Assembly (NCBI GenBank): GCA_900540345.1
Contig: UQFK01000001.1
Location: 62,001-126,000, forward strand
DNA from: an uncultured Eggerthella sp.
GTDB lineage: Bacteria; Actinomycetota; Coriobacteriia; Coriobacteriales; Eggerthellaceae
DNA: 64,000 nt
Direction of reading: 5' to 3'
Positions 8,890 to 16,099 of this stretch are shown piece after piece. Within the stretch, counting starts at the first letter, position 1. Each line of letters opens with the position of its first letter. Both the position numbers and the translations under genes were made by a program. Below the pieces are notes generated by a model. The model was not told the origin of the DNA and did not search any database. It saw only the letters and a program-made list of their open reading frames with translations.

Positions 8890-9685
8890 GTAATTCCTCG
8901 CTTTGCGCAGAGAGCATCGCGTTAGTCTGATTGAAGATAGCAAGCTTGCGTTCGAATTCTTCAGAGGAAAGACCGTAGCACTGAAGAGCATCGCGCGCAG
9001 AATCCAGGTTCGCTTTAGGCGACAAACCACGACACCCCATACACGGACGACCGAGCGAAGGACAACGCGCCATACATCCACCCCTGGTCACCAGACCAAG
9101 GCAGATCTCGCCTTGTGGGTAGAAGCACGGGTTTTCCTGGCGCTTGCATTCAGCACACATAGTGGTCGAGCGACGGGCGCGATTTGAACCGAGCAATGCT
9201 GCGCTCAAAACCTGTGCGAACTCATAGAAATCGATCGGGCAGCTGGGTACCTCGAAATCAACATCGATGACGTCTTTCACCGCACGTGGTGTGATGAGGT
9301 TACCGCATGCTTCAGGCAGCGTATCGTAGACCTCTTCGATGCGCTGATCGAGATCATCTGCAGCTATACCTGGAATGCCTCCTGTATTCGCACACGCTCC
9401 GATCGTTATGATCGTATCGGCCTTCTCACGCAAAGCCTTAACCTGCTCGAGCGCTTCAGCGGTAGTAACCGCCCCTTCGATGATCGCGATCGAGAAGTCT
9501 TTGGGCATTTGCTCTGAAGACGTGAGCTGCCAGTACTTCAGATCGAAACGTCCGAGCACATCGGTAAGGTAGTGCTCCTGATTGGTGATCTGCAATTGGC
9601 AACCAAAGCAACTTGCCAGGCCTACCACGATCACCGAAGGCAATACCTGTTCACTCTGAGATGAACATTGAAGTCGTTTGATCAT
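8882..9685 (-). CDS. hydD: [NiFe] hydrogenase small subunit (delta), group 3b
   Basis: 267 residues from the ATG at 9685, which follows the hydG stop by one base. The fold and cysteines fit the small subunit: the proximal-cluster CxxC (SCFGCQLQI) at about 26-31, GACANTGG near 98, SCPID near 148, and a C-terminal Cys-rich part (CAECKRQENPC, CMARCPSLGRPCMGC) for further Fe-S clusters. It conducts electrons between the Ni-Fe site and the iron-sulfur/flavin subunits. There is no twin-arginine signal, so the enzyme is cytoplasmic. It sits third in the hydB-hydG-hydD-hydA order, the same as in the Pyrococcus sulfhydrogenase operon. Confidence 0.93.
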   Translation of the reverse strand: MIKRLQCSSQSEQVLPSVIVVGLASCFGCQLQITNQEHYLTDVLGRFDLKYWQLTSSEQMPKDFSIAIIEGAVTTAEALEQVKALREKADTIITIGACANTGGIPGIAADDLDQRIEEVYDTLPEACGNLITPRAVKDVIDVDFEVPSCPIDFYEFAQVLSAALLGSNRARRSTTMCAECKRQENPCFYPQGEICLGLVTRGGCMARCPSLGRPCMGCRGLSPKANLDSARDALQCYGLSSEEFERKLAIFNQTNAMLSAQSEELHD

Positions 9686-9686
9686 G

Positions 9687-10604
9687 CTACATCGACCCCT
9701 GGATGTTCTTTGCTTCCCAATAATTGAACACTGGTCCATCGAAGCACACATACTGATGCCCGATCTGACAATGCCCGCAGCGGCCCATGCCGCATTTCAT
9801 ATGACGCTCGAAAGACATGAAGATGCGATCGTAGCTGATGCCCTTCTTTGCCATCTCTTCGACGACGAAACGATACATCACCGGAGGTCCACAGATTGCG
9901 CCAAAGGTATTATCCGGATCGACTTCAAGCGTTTTGAACGCCTCGGTAACCATGCCAACATTGCCACTCCAATCAGGATGAGGCTTGTCGATCGTGAGAT
10001 AGAAATCAAAATCAGGACGATGATTCCACATCTCGAACTGTTCACGGAACATGATCTCTTCAGGAGCACGCGATCCATAGATGATCGTGACCTTACCAAA
10101 CTCGGAGCGTTCATCGTGGATATTATTGATGAGCGAGCGCAGAGGTGCGATGCCAAGGCCACCTGCCACCAAAAGGATGTCATGGCCTTTCATGTCCTCG
10201 AATGGGAATGGATGACCATACGGTCCGCGAAGGCCGACGATGTCGCCACATTGCATATTATGCAATGCTGTTGTGACCTCGCCCGCACGGCGAACACAGA
10301 TCTCAATAAAGCCGCTCTTCGAAGGCGAGCTCGAAATTGAGATAGGCACCTCTCCCACCCCAAAAACACTCACACAAACGAACTGACCAGGATGGTGATG
10401 AAATGCTTCGCGAATGCGATCATCGATCAGGCGCATCTCGAAGAGTGTTTCTTTCTCTGTGAGAGGCGTGATGGAGGTTATGCGCGCAGACCATGGGCGA
10501 TATGGATTAGCTGCCATCATCTCAGCGCCATCGAGTGCTGCAATATAGTTATAACGCCCCTTCACTTCGAGCGTAGTGGGAGCAGTACGACGTTTACTCT
10601 CCAT
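9687..10604 (-). CDS. hydG: Sulfhydrogenase gamma subunit (FAD/NAD(P)-binding oxidoreductase)
   Basis: 305 residues. Ferredoxin-reductase-like architecture: FAD-binding barrel (GQFVCVSVFG; ISISSSPSKSG), NAD(P)-binding Rossmann domain (LLVAGGLGIAPLRSLI near 150) and a C-terminal [2Fe-2S] motif (CGMGRCGHC, then a fourth Cys in YVCFDGP). It lets the hydrogenase exchange electrons with NAD(P)H. The start overlaps the hydB stop by 11 bases. The same fold occurs in dihydroorotate dehydrogenase electron-transfer subunits and anaerobic sulfite reductase B, but the surrounding hydrogenase genes settle the role. Confidence 0.92.
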   Translation of the reverse strand: MESKRRTAPTTLEVKGRYNYIAALDGAEMMAANPYRPWSARITSITPLTEKETLFEMRLIDDRIREAFHHHPGQFVCVSVFGVGEVPISISSSPSKSGFIEICVRRAGEVTTALHNMQCGDIVGLRGPYGHPFPFEDMKGHDILLVAGGLGIAPLRSLINNIHDERSEFGKVTIIYGSRAPEEIMFREQFEMWNHRPDFDFYLTIDKPHPDWSGNVGMVTEAFKTLEVDPDNTFGAICGPPVMYRFVVEEMAKKGISYDRIFMSFERHMKCGMGRCGHCQIGHQYVCFDGPVFNYWEAKNIQGSM

Positions 10605-11634
10605 TGTCTTCGGCTCCCTTTCTGTCGAAGAACTTCAGGACTTCAATAGGATTGATGTTGGCCTTGCATGCATATACGCAACGCCCACAGCCCACACAGA
10701 GCTGATAGTCATGACTTCCAGTAAAGCCATTGAGCTTATGGTAGAAACGATGCCGCACGCGTTTGCGATTGGTGTCACGGAAGTTATGGCCGCCTGCTAC
10801 CAGTGCGAATTCAGGAGAGGTGCACGAATCCCAGACCCGCACGCGACTGCCGTGCTTGCCATCCGGGTCGAGCTCATCATAGATATCGAAGCAAAAGCAT
10901 GTCGGACAAACCGCAGAACAAGCACTGCACGACTGGCAGCGTGCTCCCATTTCAGTCCAAAACTCATCACGATGAAATACATCCATCATCATCGCAACTT
11001 CTTGAACGTGCGGAATGCTCGTATTGAAGCTTTCTTGACGCTCGCGCGTGATACGACGAAATTCACGCCGGTCTTCATCACTTGCATGCTTTGGATCGCA
11101 TGAAGCCTCCAAAACGCTCGATGCTTCGACGCCCGCAAGCGAGACCAAATACTTATCGCCGATTTTCTGAAGGAACATATCAGTTCCCATGCGCGCCTCG
11201 TCAGTTCCGCAGAGATTACAAAAGCACATCTCCCCAGGCATACAGCCCATGCCCACGATGAGTGTATTCTCGCGTCGCTTGGTGTAGTAAGGGTCGGGAT
11301 ACGCGCAATCTTTGTATACCAGGTCGAGACGATTGAGCGCATTGATATCACAGGGGTGCACGCCAAAAAGCACACGCGGCTTGATCTCTAGATCGTAGTC
11401 GGTAACCTCGTTTTCTTCCGCGTCAAAGCGCATGAGCACCTCATAGGACGGAAGAAAGAACTTTTTAGGAGATATTTGCGTAGTAGTGCAATCGAACGCT
11501 ACGTCGTTAGGGTCTTTGATGATATCAAAAACATAGCCCTGGTCTTTTTTGACCGGGGCTATGACTTCATAATCATTCATGAAACCACGAACGAGCGAAG
11601 AAAGCTTGTCTGCATCAATGACCCGATAGAGCAT
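10594..11634 (-). CDS. hydB: Sulfhydrogenase beta subunit (4Fe-4S, sulfite reductase A-like)
   Basis: 346 residues. Two [4Fe-4S] ferredoxin motifs near the C-terminus (CQSCSACSAVCPTC near 231, CVGCGRCVYAC near 317), plus an internal Cys pair (GCMPGEMCFCNLCG near 150). The family is shared by hydrogenase beta subunits and anaerobic sulfite reductase subunit A. It carries electrons between hydD and the flavin subunit hydG. It is the first gene of the hyd operon, with the SD AAGGAAG before the ATG. ndk ends 62 bases upstream on the same strand, so read-through from there is possible. Confidence 0.92.
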   Translation of the reverse strand: MLYRVIDADKLSSLVRGFMNDYEVIAPVKKDQGYVFDIIKDPNDVAFDCTTTQISPKKFFLPSYEVLMRFDAEENEVTDYDLEIKPRVLFGVHPCDINALNRLDLVYKDCAYPDPYYTKRRENTLIVGMGCMPGEMCFCNLCGTDEARMGTDMFLQKIGDKYLVSLAGVEASSVLEASCDPKHASDEDRREFRRITRERQESFNTSIPHVQEVAMMMDVFHRDEFWTEMGARCQSCSACSAVCPTCFCFDIYDELDPDGKHGSRVRVWDSCTSPEFALVAGGHNFRDTNRKRVRHRFYHKLNGFTGSHDYQLCVGCGRCVYACKANINPIEVLKFFDRKGAEDNGE

Positions 11635-11696
11635 GTGCGCTTCCTTTCGTAGGGCAGCCTCACGAGCGCTGTTTGTGCGCCAATGCGCGATGCGGA

Positions 11697-12101
11697 TTAT
11701 GCGAAGAAGATCGCCATCTCACGCTCGGCTGATTCAACAGAATCAGAACCGTGGATTACATTTTCATCCATAATCAGGCCAAAGTCACCACGAATCGTGC
11801 CAGGTGCAGCTTCTGCAGGATTAGTGGCGCCCATCAGAGAACGACACTTGAGCACCGCACCATCGCCAGAGATGATCATCTTCACGACTGGACCAGAAGT
11901 GATGTAGGTGATAAGACCGTCATAGAACGGCTTACCTTCATGCTCCTGATAGTTCGCTGCTGCCTGCTCAGGCGTGACCATACCAAGCTCCATGCGCTCG
12001 ATCTTAAGGCCAGCGCGCTCGAAGCGGTTGACGATCTCGCCGATATGAGCATTCGCAACACCGTCAGGCTTGATCATGATGTAAGTCTTTTCCATTGCCA
12101 T
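11697..12101 (-). CDS. ndk: Nucleoside diphosphate kinase
   Basis: 134 residues from the ATG at 12101, which has AAAGG upstream; the longer frame overlapping the TPR gene was rejected. The N-terminal TYIMIKPDGV and the active-site His in NVIHGSDS are both present, as is the nucleotide-binding ATNPAEAAPGTIRGDFG. It transfers the gamma phosphate from ATP to NDPs through a phospho-His. It lies in the run cyclophilin - TPR protein - ndk. Confidence 0.97.
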   Translation of the reverse strand: MAMEKTYIMIKPDGVANAHIGEIVNRFERAGLKIERMELGMVTPEQAAANYQEHEGKPFYDGLITYITSGPVVKMIISGDGAVLKCRSLMGATNPAEAAPGTIRGDFGLIMDENVIHGSDSVESAEREMAIFFA

Positions 12102-12126
12102 GTATGAATCCTTTCGTTCAAGGCTT

Positions 12127-13473
12127 TTAATGTTGAGAGGTGAAGTAGAGCGTTGCGCTCGTGATCTTCCAACCAAGGCCATCGCGTACCATGCTGATCT
12201 CGTAGGGAACCACTCCCCCCTCAGGCGTGGTGACATCCACATAGACCTTCGCAGTCGTGAAATCGTTATTTTCTCCCAGTACGGTCACGCTTGAGCCGGG
12301 AGTGATCATGTCGATGATGCGCGAACGGCGCGTGTCGTCGACATCAGAGGAATAGACCTCTTCGTTCGTAGGATCATCGAAGAGCTCAACGATGACATCC
12401 TGCTTGGAAGGCACACCGACACCTTGCGTGAGCACGAATGCTGCGCCAGCACCTAAAAGAACGATGATAAGGATAATGATAACGGCAAACGTGACGCCTT
12501 TGCGGCGCTTCTTCTTCGTGGCCGATTTGCTCCAGTCCTGCAAGCGAACATCGTTAGCATTGAAGAAGTTCGTATCGACCGGATTGCCGTAAGCATCAAC
12601 CTGCTCATTGATGTCGTTTGATGAGAGCACCATCGTACCTGCTTCAGCGACCGGCTCACGATCCTCTTGCACATCAAATGGGATAGCGCTGCCAGAAACG
12701 TCCAGACCAGAGAGGTCGTTTGTCTCAGGTTCAGGCTTCTGCTCTTCTTCGGCATTGCCAGAAGCGACCGCCTGGATAGCGCGTTGATAGTCGACATTAG
12801 CAGCATCATTGAAAACATACGTCTGGTCAGCGAGCGCTGATTCGAATGCTTTTACCGCTTTTGCCATCTTACCTGCTGCAACATAAGCCTGACCCATATT
12901 CGCAAAAAGCTTATTGCGTGTAGCAGCCGGCATATCAAACTGTAATGCGCTTTCATAGGACGCAATAGCATCCATAGGACGATTGAGCGCCATAAAGCAC
13001 ACGCCAAGATTTAAAAGCGCCTTCGTAGGATCGGGATTGGCCTCGTCGAGAGCCGCAGAGCGAAACGATGCTCCCGCCTCCGCAGACTTGCCAAGCTTCA
13101 GATAGGCATTACCTAATCCCATGTAGGCTTTATAGCCTGTCTTGTATTTCGGATCTTCGAGTGCCTCTGTGAAGAAGGGAATCGCATCTTCGTAGTCAAG
13201 CTGCGAAGCATATACGGTACCCAAGTTATAAGCTACCGACCCAAGCGCATCGTAAGCAGAATCCTGCAGTGCTTGCGAATATGCATGCACTGCCTCATTG
13301 GGATCGTGCAATTTGACCAGGCAGTTACCGATCTGATGGTATAAAAGACCAATCTCGCCCGGAGCGAGACCTGCTGAAGAATCCTTCAAGCAATCAGTGA
13401 AATCCGCAAGTGCGGTCTCATAGTCTTTCGCCACATAGGCAGTGCGTGCCTGCTGAAACAGATCATTGTTCAT
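12127..13473 (-). CDS. TPR-repeat protein with one membrane helix
   Basis: 448 residues. Residues about 1-230 form six or so tetratricopeptide repeats (for example ALGSVAYNLGTVYASQLDYEDAI and ANMGQAYVAAGKMAKAVKAFE). An acidic linker follows, then a basic stretch (KSATKKKRRKG) directly before one membrane helix near 332-352 (VTFAVIIILIIVLLGAGAAFV), then a C-terminal extracytoplasmic domain of about 95 residues. The positive-inside rule puts the TPR part in the cytoplasm. Such proteins are scaffolds; the partner is unknown. It starts 2 bases after the cyclophilin gene, so the two are very likely co-transcribed. Confidence 0.75.
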   Translation of the reverse strand: MNNDLFQQARTAYVAKDYETALADFTDCLKDSSAGLAPGEIGLLYHQIGNCLVKLHDPNEAVHAYSQALQDSAYDALGSVAYNLGTVYASQLDYEDAIPFFTEALEDPKYKTGYKAYMGLGNAYLKLGKSAEAGASFRSAALDEANPDPTKALLNLGVCFMALNRPMDAIASYESALQFDMPAATRNKLFANMGQAYVAAGKMAKAVKAFESALADQTYVFNDAANVDYQRAIQAVASGNAEEEQKPEPETNDLSGLDVSGSAIPFDVQEDREPVAEAGTMVLSSNDINEQVDAYGNPVDTNFFNANDVRLQDWSKSATKKKRRKGVTFAVIIILIIVLLGAGAAFVLTQGVGVPSKQDVIVELFDDPTNEEVYSSDVDDTRRSRIIDMITPGSSVTVLGENNDFTTAKVYVDVTTPEGGVVPYEISMVRDGLGWKITSATLYFTSQH

Positions 13474-13475
13474 AG

Positions 13476-14015
13476 TTAAGCCTTGCTACCTGCATTCTCG
13501 ATGGTGATCGTTTCGATGACATCTCCTACCCGCAGCTTCGAGATCACATCAAGACCATCAACCGTCTGACCAAAGACCGTATAGCCTGAATCGAGGAAGG
13601 GCTGCGCACCTAAGCAAAGATAGAACTGAGAACCCGCAGAATTCGGATCCTGGCTACGTGCCATAGCGAGCGTTCCATCTAGATGCTTGTTGTTAGGATT
13701 GGTAGAGAACTCTTCTTTGATGGTATAACCTGGTCCCCCCGTGCCAAGACCAGCAAACGGATTGCCTTCAGCGGCCTTGACCTGCTCAGAATCGAGATCG
13801 CGAGTATTAGGATCTCCGCCTTGGATGACGAAATCGGGAACATAGCGATGAAACTTCAAGTCATCATAGAAGCCCTTTTGGGCAAGCTCAACGAAATTAC
13901 CAACATGAATCGGGGCGTTCGTGCCATCAAGCTCGACCCGGATGGTGCCCTGAGAGGTCTTGATGAGAGCGACCTCATGACCATTGGGCTTGTATCCTGG
14001 TGTGTACAGTGCCAT
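13476..14015 (-). CDS. Cyclophilin-type peptidyl-prolyl cis-trans isomerase
   Basis: 179 residues, cytoplasmic (no signal peptide). Cyclophilin signatures are FHRYVPDFVIQGGDP near residue 56 and GSQFYLCLG near 128, with GYTVFGQTVDGLDVI near 148. It catalyses proline isomerisation during protein folding. It is the promoter-proximal gene of a unit with the TPR protein and ndk. Confidence 0.95.
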   Translation of the reverse strand: MALYTPGYKPNGHEVALIKTSQGTIRVELDGTNAPIHVGNFVELAQKGFYDDLKFHRYVPDFVIQGGDPNTRDLDSEQVKAAEGNPFAGLGTGGPGYTIKEEFSTNPNNKHLDGTLAMARSQDPNSAGSQFYLCLGAQPFLDSGYTVFGQTVDGLDVISKLRVGDVIETITIENAGSKA

Positions 14016-14056
14016 ATGTGCTCCTCGTTTCTGGTGGTAGCTTTTCTATACTTAGC

Positions 14057-14096
14057 GCCTCGTAGAGGCTGGTCCTCAGAGCAGGTCTGTGCTCTG
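14057..14096 (-). terminator. Two hairpins after tRNA-Arg, possible terminator
   Basis: On the minus strand, about 10 bases past the tRNA, CAGAGCA pairs with TGCTCTG around a 6-nt loop (14077-14096). A second stem GCCTC/GAGGC follows (14057-14069). There is no U-tract, so this may be a processing or weakly terminating structure rather than a canonical terminator. Confidence 0.35.
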
Positions 14097-14106
14097 TGAC
14101 AATCCT

Positions 14107-14182
14107 TGGCGCCCTCTACAGGATTCGAACCTGCGACTTTCTGCTCCGGAGGCAGACGCTCTATCCCCTGAGCTAAGAGGGC
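14107..14182 (-). tRNA. tRNA-Arg (anticodon CCG)
   Basis: Acceptor GCCCTCT pairs with AGAGGGC; discriminator G and CCA are encoded. The anticodon stem TCTGC/GCAGA encloses CTCCGGA, giving anticodon CCG for CGG codons. The T-arm GGTTCGAATCC is intact. Confidence 0.95.
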
Positions 14183-14262
14183 ATTATGCTTAATTTTATA
14201 CGTTATTATAAAACTTGCAAAACAACAGGCGCGTTACATTAGATGTGAGGGTTGATTACTCC

Positions 14263-15582
14263 GTGAGCGAAATCGTCGAATTAACAGGTCTAACACAAGG
14301 AAGCAGCGCCGTTGGAAGGCTTGTTTCTGGAAAAACCGTGTTCGTCGATCAGGGAGCTCCTGGAGATATCGTAGCGGTCGAGATCACCAAAGATTCGAAA
14401 CGCCATTGCCAAGCACGCATTCTTGACCTGATCGAGGCAGGACCCTCTCGCGTAACACCTCCCTGCCCCTTTTATGCGCAATGTGGTGGTTGCCCTTGGA
14501 TGCAGGTCACCTATGAAGAGCAGCTTCGCTCCAAGCGTGCGAATGTTGTCGAGCAGCTCGTAAGAATCGGCGGCAAGGATCGTGCCAGTGCCGAAGCGCT
14601 TATCGCCTCTCCAATCGCTTCTAAGCGTCAGCTCAATTATCGCAACAAAGTCGAACTGCACGCCGCATATGACAATACGAAAAAGCATCAGTTCAGGATC
14701 GGATTTCATCATCCAGGTTCTCATACCATCGTTGAGACGAAGAGCTGCCTTGTTGCGGCAAAGAATATCGAGAAGGTTCCAGGCGCTTTACGTGGAGCGC
14801 TGCGCTATGCGCAAGGCAATCAGGATCTCGGTATCTTTCGCGTAGGACTGCGCGCCAGCGAGCGCACAGGATCGCTCGAGATCGCACTTTGGACCACTCC
14901 AGGCCCTTTTCCGCGTGCTCGCGTTTCATCCATCCTGAAAGACAGCCTCAAACCAACCAGTATCGTTCGCGTGATGGCCGATCCTGGCAAAGCTCGGAAG
15001 ATCAAAGGCGTTGAAGCGCTTGCCGGTAAGGGCTACTGGGAAGAAAAGCTGCTCGGCCTAACCTACAAAGTGAGCGCTCCAAGCTTCTTTCAGGTGAATA
15101 GCGCACAAGCCGAATCGATGATAAAGCTCGTACTGGACGGGCTAGCGATCTCACCTGAGTCCTACTGTGCTGATCTTTACTGCGGAGCAGGCACCTTCAC
15201 CCTTCCTTTGGCCGAGCATTGCGGTGAAGTATTCGCAGTCGAATCACAAGCCTCAAGTGTTCGCGATCTGCGCCGCAATCTTGAAGTAAACGACCTTTTC
15301 GCTGAAGTGATTGGCGGTGATACTGCTCGCGAGCTGCCTGAGTTGGGTGAACTTGATGGGCTTGTGGTCGATCCTCCACGCGTTGGACTTGCCGCAAGCG
15401 TCCCCAGCGACATCGCAGCCACAGGTACAAAGCGCTTTGCATATGTGAGTTGTAACCCAAGCACATGGGCACGCGATGTTGCGCTCATCGAATCGAGCGG
15501 ATACCGCCTCATTTCTGCCACACCAGTCGATCTTTTCCCCCAGACCTACCATATCGAGACCGTAAGCATCTTCGAGAAGTGA
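14263..15582 (+). CDS. 23S rRNA uracil-5-methyltransferase, RlmD/TrmA family
   Basis: 439 residues from the GTG at 14263, preceded by GAGGG; an upstream TTG at 14215 would add 16 residues but has no SD. Domain order: a TRAM RNA-binding domain (about 1-60), a four-Cys iron-sulfur motif (CPFYAQCGGC plus a later Cys, near 70-82), then the SAM methyltransferase domain with DLYCGAGTFTLPLA near 305 and the catalytic SCNPSTWARD near 400. It methylates C5 of a uracil in rRNA or tRNA using S-adenosylmethionine. Which uracil cannot be told from sequence (RlmD, RlmCD and TrmA share these motifs). It is transcribed divergently from tRNA-Arg. Confidence 0.9.
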   Translation: MSEIVELTGLTQGSSAVGRLVSGKTVFVDQGAPGDIVAVEITKDSKRHCQARILDLIEAGPSRVTPPCPFYAQCGGCPWMQVTYEEQLRSKRANVVEQLVRIGGKDRASAEALIASPIASKRQLNYRNKVELHAAYDNTKKHQFRIGFHHPGSHTIVETKSCLVAAKNIEKVPGALRGALRYAQGNQDLGIFRVGLRASERTGSLEIALWTTPGPFPRARVSSILKDSLKPTSIVRVMADPGKARKIKGVEALAGKGYWEEKLLGLTYKVSAPSFFQVNSAQAESMIKLVLDGLAISPESYCADLYCGAGTFTLPLAEHCGEVFAVESQASSVRDLRRNLEVNDLFAEVIGGDTARELPELGELDGLVVDPPRVGLAASVPSDIAATGTKRFAYVSCNPSTWARDVALIESSGYRLISATPVDLFPQTYHIETVSIFEK

Positions 15583-15648
15583 TGCTTTCCCCTTCTCTCT
15601 CACACAAGCTCCGAGATCGTAGTTCTAAGCGTACCCCTTAAAACACAC

Positions 15649-15675
15649 AAAAGCGCCGATTGATTCGGCGCTTTT
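15649..15675. terminator. Bidirectional rho-independent terminator
   Basis: The stem AAAAGCGCCGA / TCGGCGCTTTT (11 bp) has a 5-nt loop, flanked by A-run and T-run. It lies between the convergent methyltransferase gene (ends 15582) and the feo operon (ends 15702) and can serve both. Confidence 0.9.
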
Positions 15676-15701
15676 GCAAGGAATAACGAGCACTAAAGAA
15701 A

Positions 15702-15968
15702 CTAGTGCGATGAATGAGAAGGGGGATCGTCCGAGGAGAGATCTACGGAGTTTAGATCATCCAACATTTTGTCAACGCTGCTACATGATGGACAAGAGGT
15801 TCCTGCATGCGCATGAGAAGTTTTTTGAGAAGAGGTTGAGTGTGCACACGACTTGCAGCCTCCACATCCAGCATGCTTGCCAGCGCGACTGTCCTTAACA
15901 AGGCTTCTGATGATAGCGGCAACGACCACTATGAGAAGTATTGATACGATCGCAGTTCCGAGATTCAT
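15702..15968 (-). CDS. FeoB-associated Cys-rich membrane protein
   Basis: 88 residues: one N-terminal membrane helix (TAIVSILLIVVVAAIIRSLV), then CGGCKSC and a His/Ser-rich tail with SCPSCSS. The family (short, one helix, GCGGCxxC) is typically encoded right after feoB. Its role is unproven; metal handling near FeoB is inferred from the cysteines and the linkage. The tail after CxxC is longer than usual, with a second CxxC and several His. It follows feoB by 131 bases, with a hairpin in between. Confidence 0.85.
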   Translation of the reverse strand: MNLGTAIVSILLIVVVAAIIRSLVKDSRAGKHAGCGGCKSCAHSTSSQKTSHAHAGTSCPSCSSVDKMLDDLNSVDLSSDDPPSHSSH

Positions 15969-16047
15969 TGACTACCCCCTTCCTTTCGGGATAAACGTTT
16001 TTCATTATTGGGCTTTTTATCGATAACGATCAAAACCCAACTTTCAA

Positions 16048-16083
16048 GCTTCAGGGTCCTGCGATTGTCCAGAACCCTGAAGC
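16048..16083 (-). terminator. Strong hairpin between feoB and the Cys-rich gene
   Basis: A 10-bp perfect stem GCTTCAGGGT / ACCCTGAAGC with a 16-nt loop lies 17 bases past the feoB stop. On the minus strand it is followed by a mixed, partly U-rich sequence rather than a clean U-tract. It may lower expression of the downstream small gene or protect the feoB mRNA end. Confidence 0.5.
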
Positions 16084-16099
16084 ATTCATGGATATCGGC

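Noticed and set aside
8890..9081. N-terminal extension of hydA inside hydD
   Set aside because: The 64 extra residues lie wholly within the hydD coding frame, are Arg/Val-rich without homology, and the ATG at 8889 gives the family length.
9678..10340. 220-residue plus-strand frame antisense to hydG
   Set aside because: It is a shadow of a well-supported flavoprotein gene.
12102..12242. Longer ndk frame
   Set aside because: It overlaps the TPR gene; the ATG at 12101 has an SD and the normal Ndk N-terminus.
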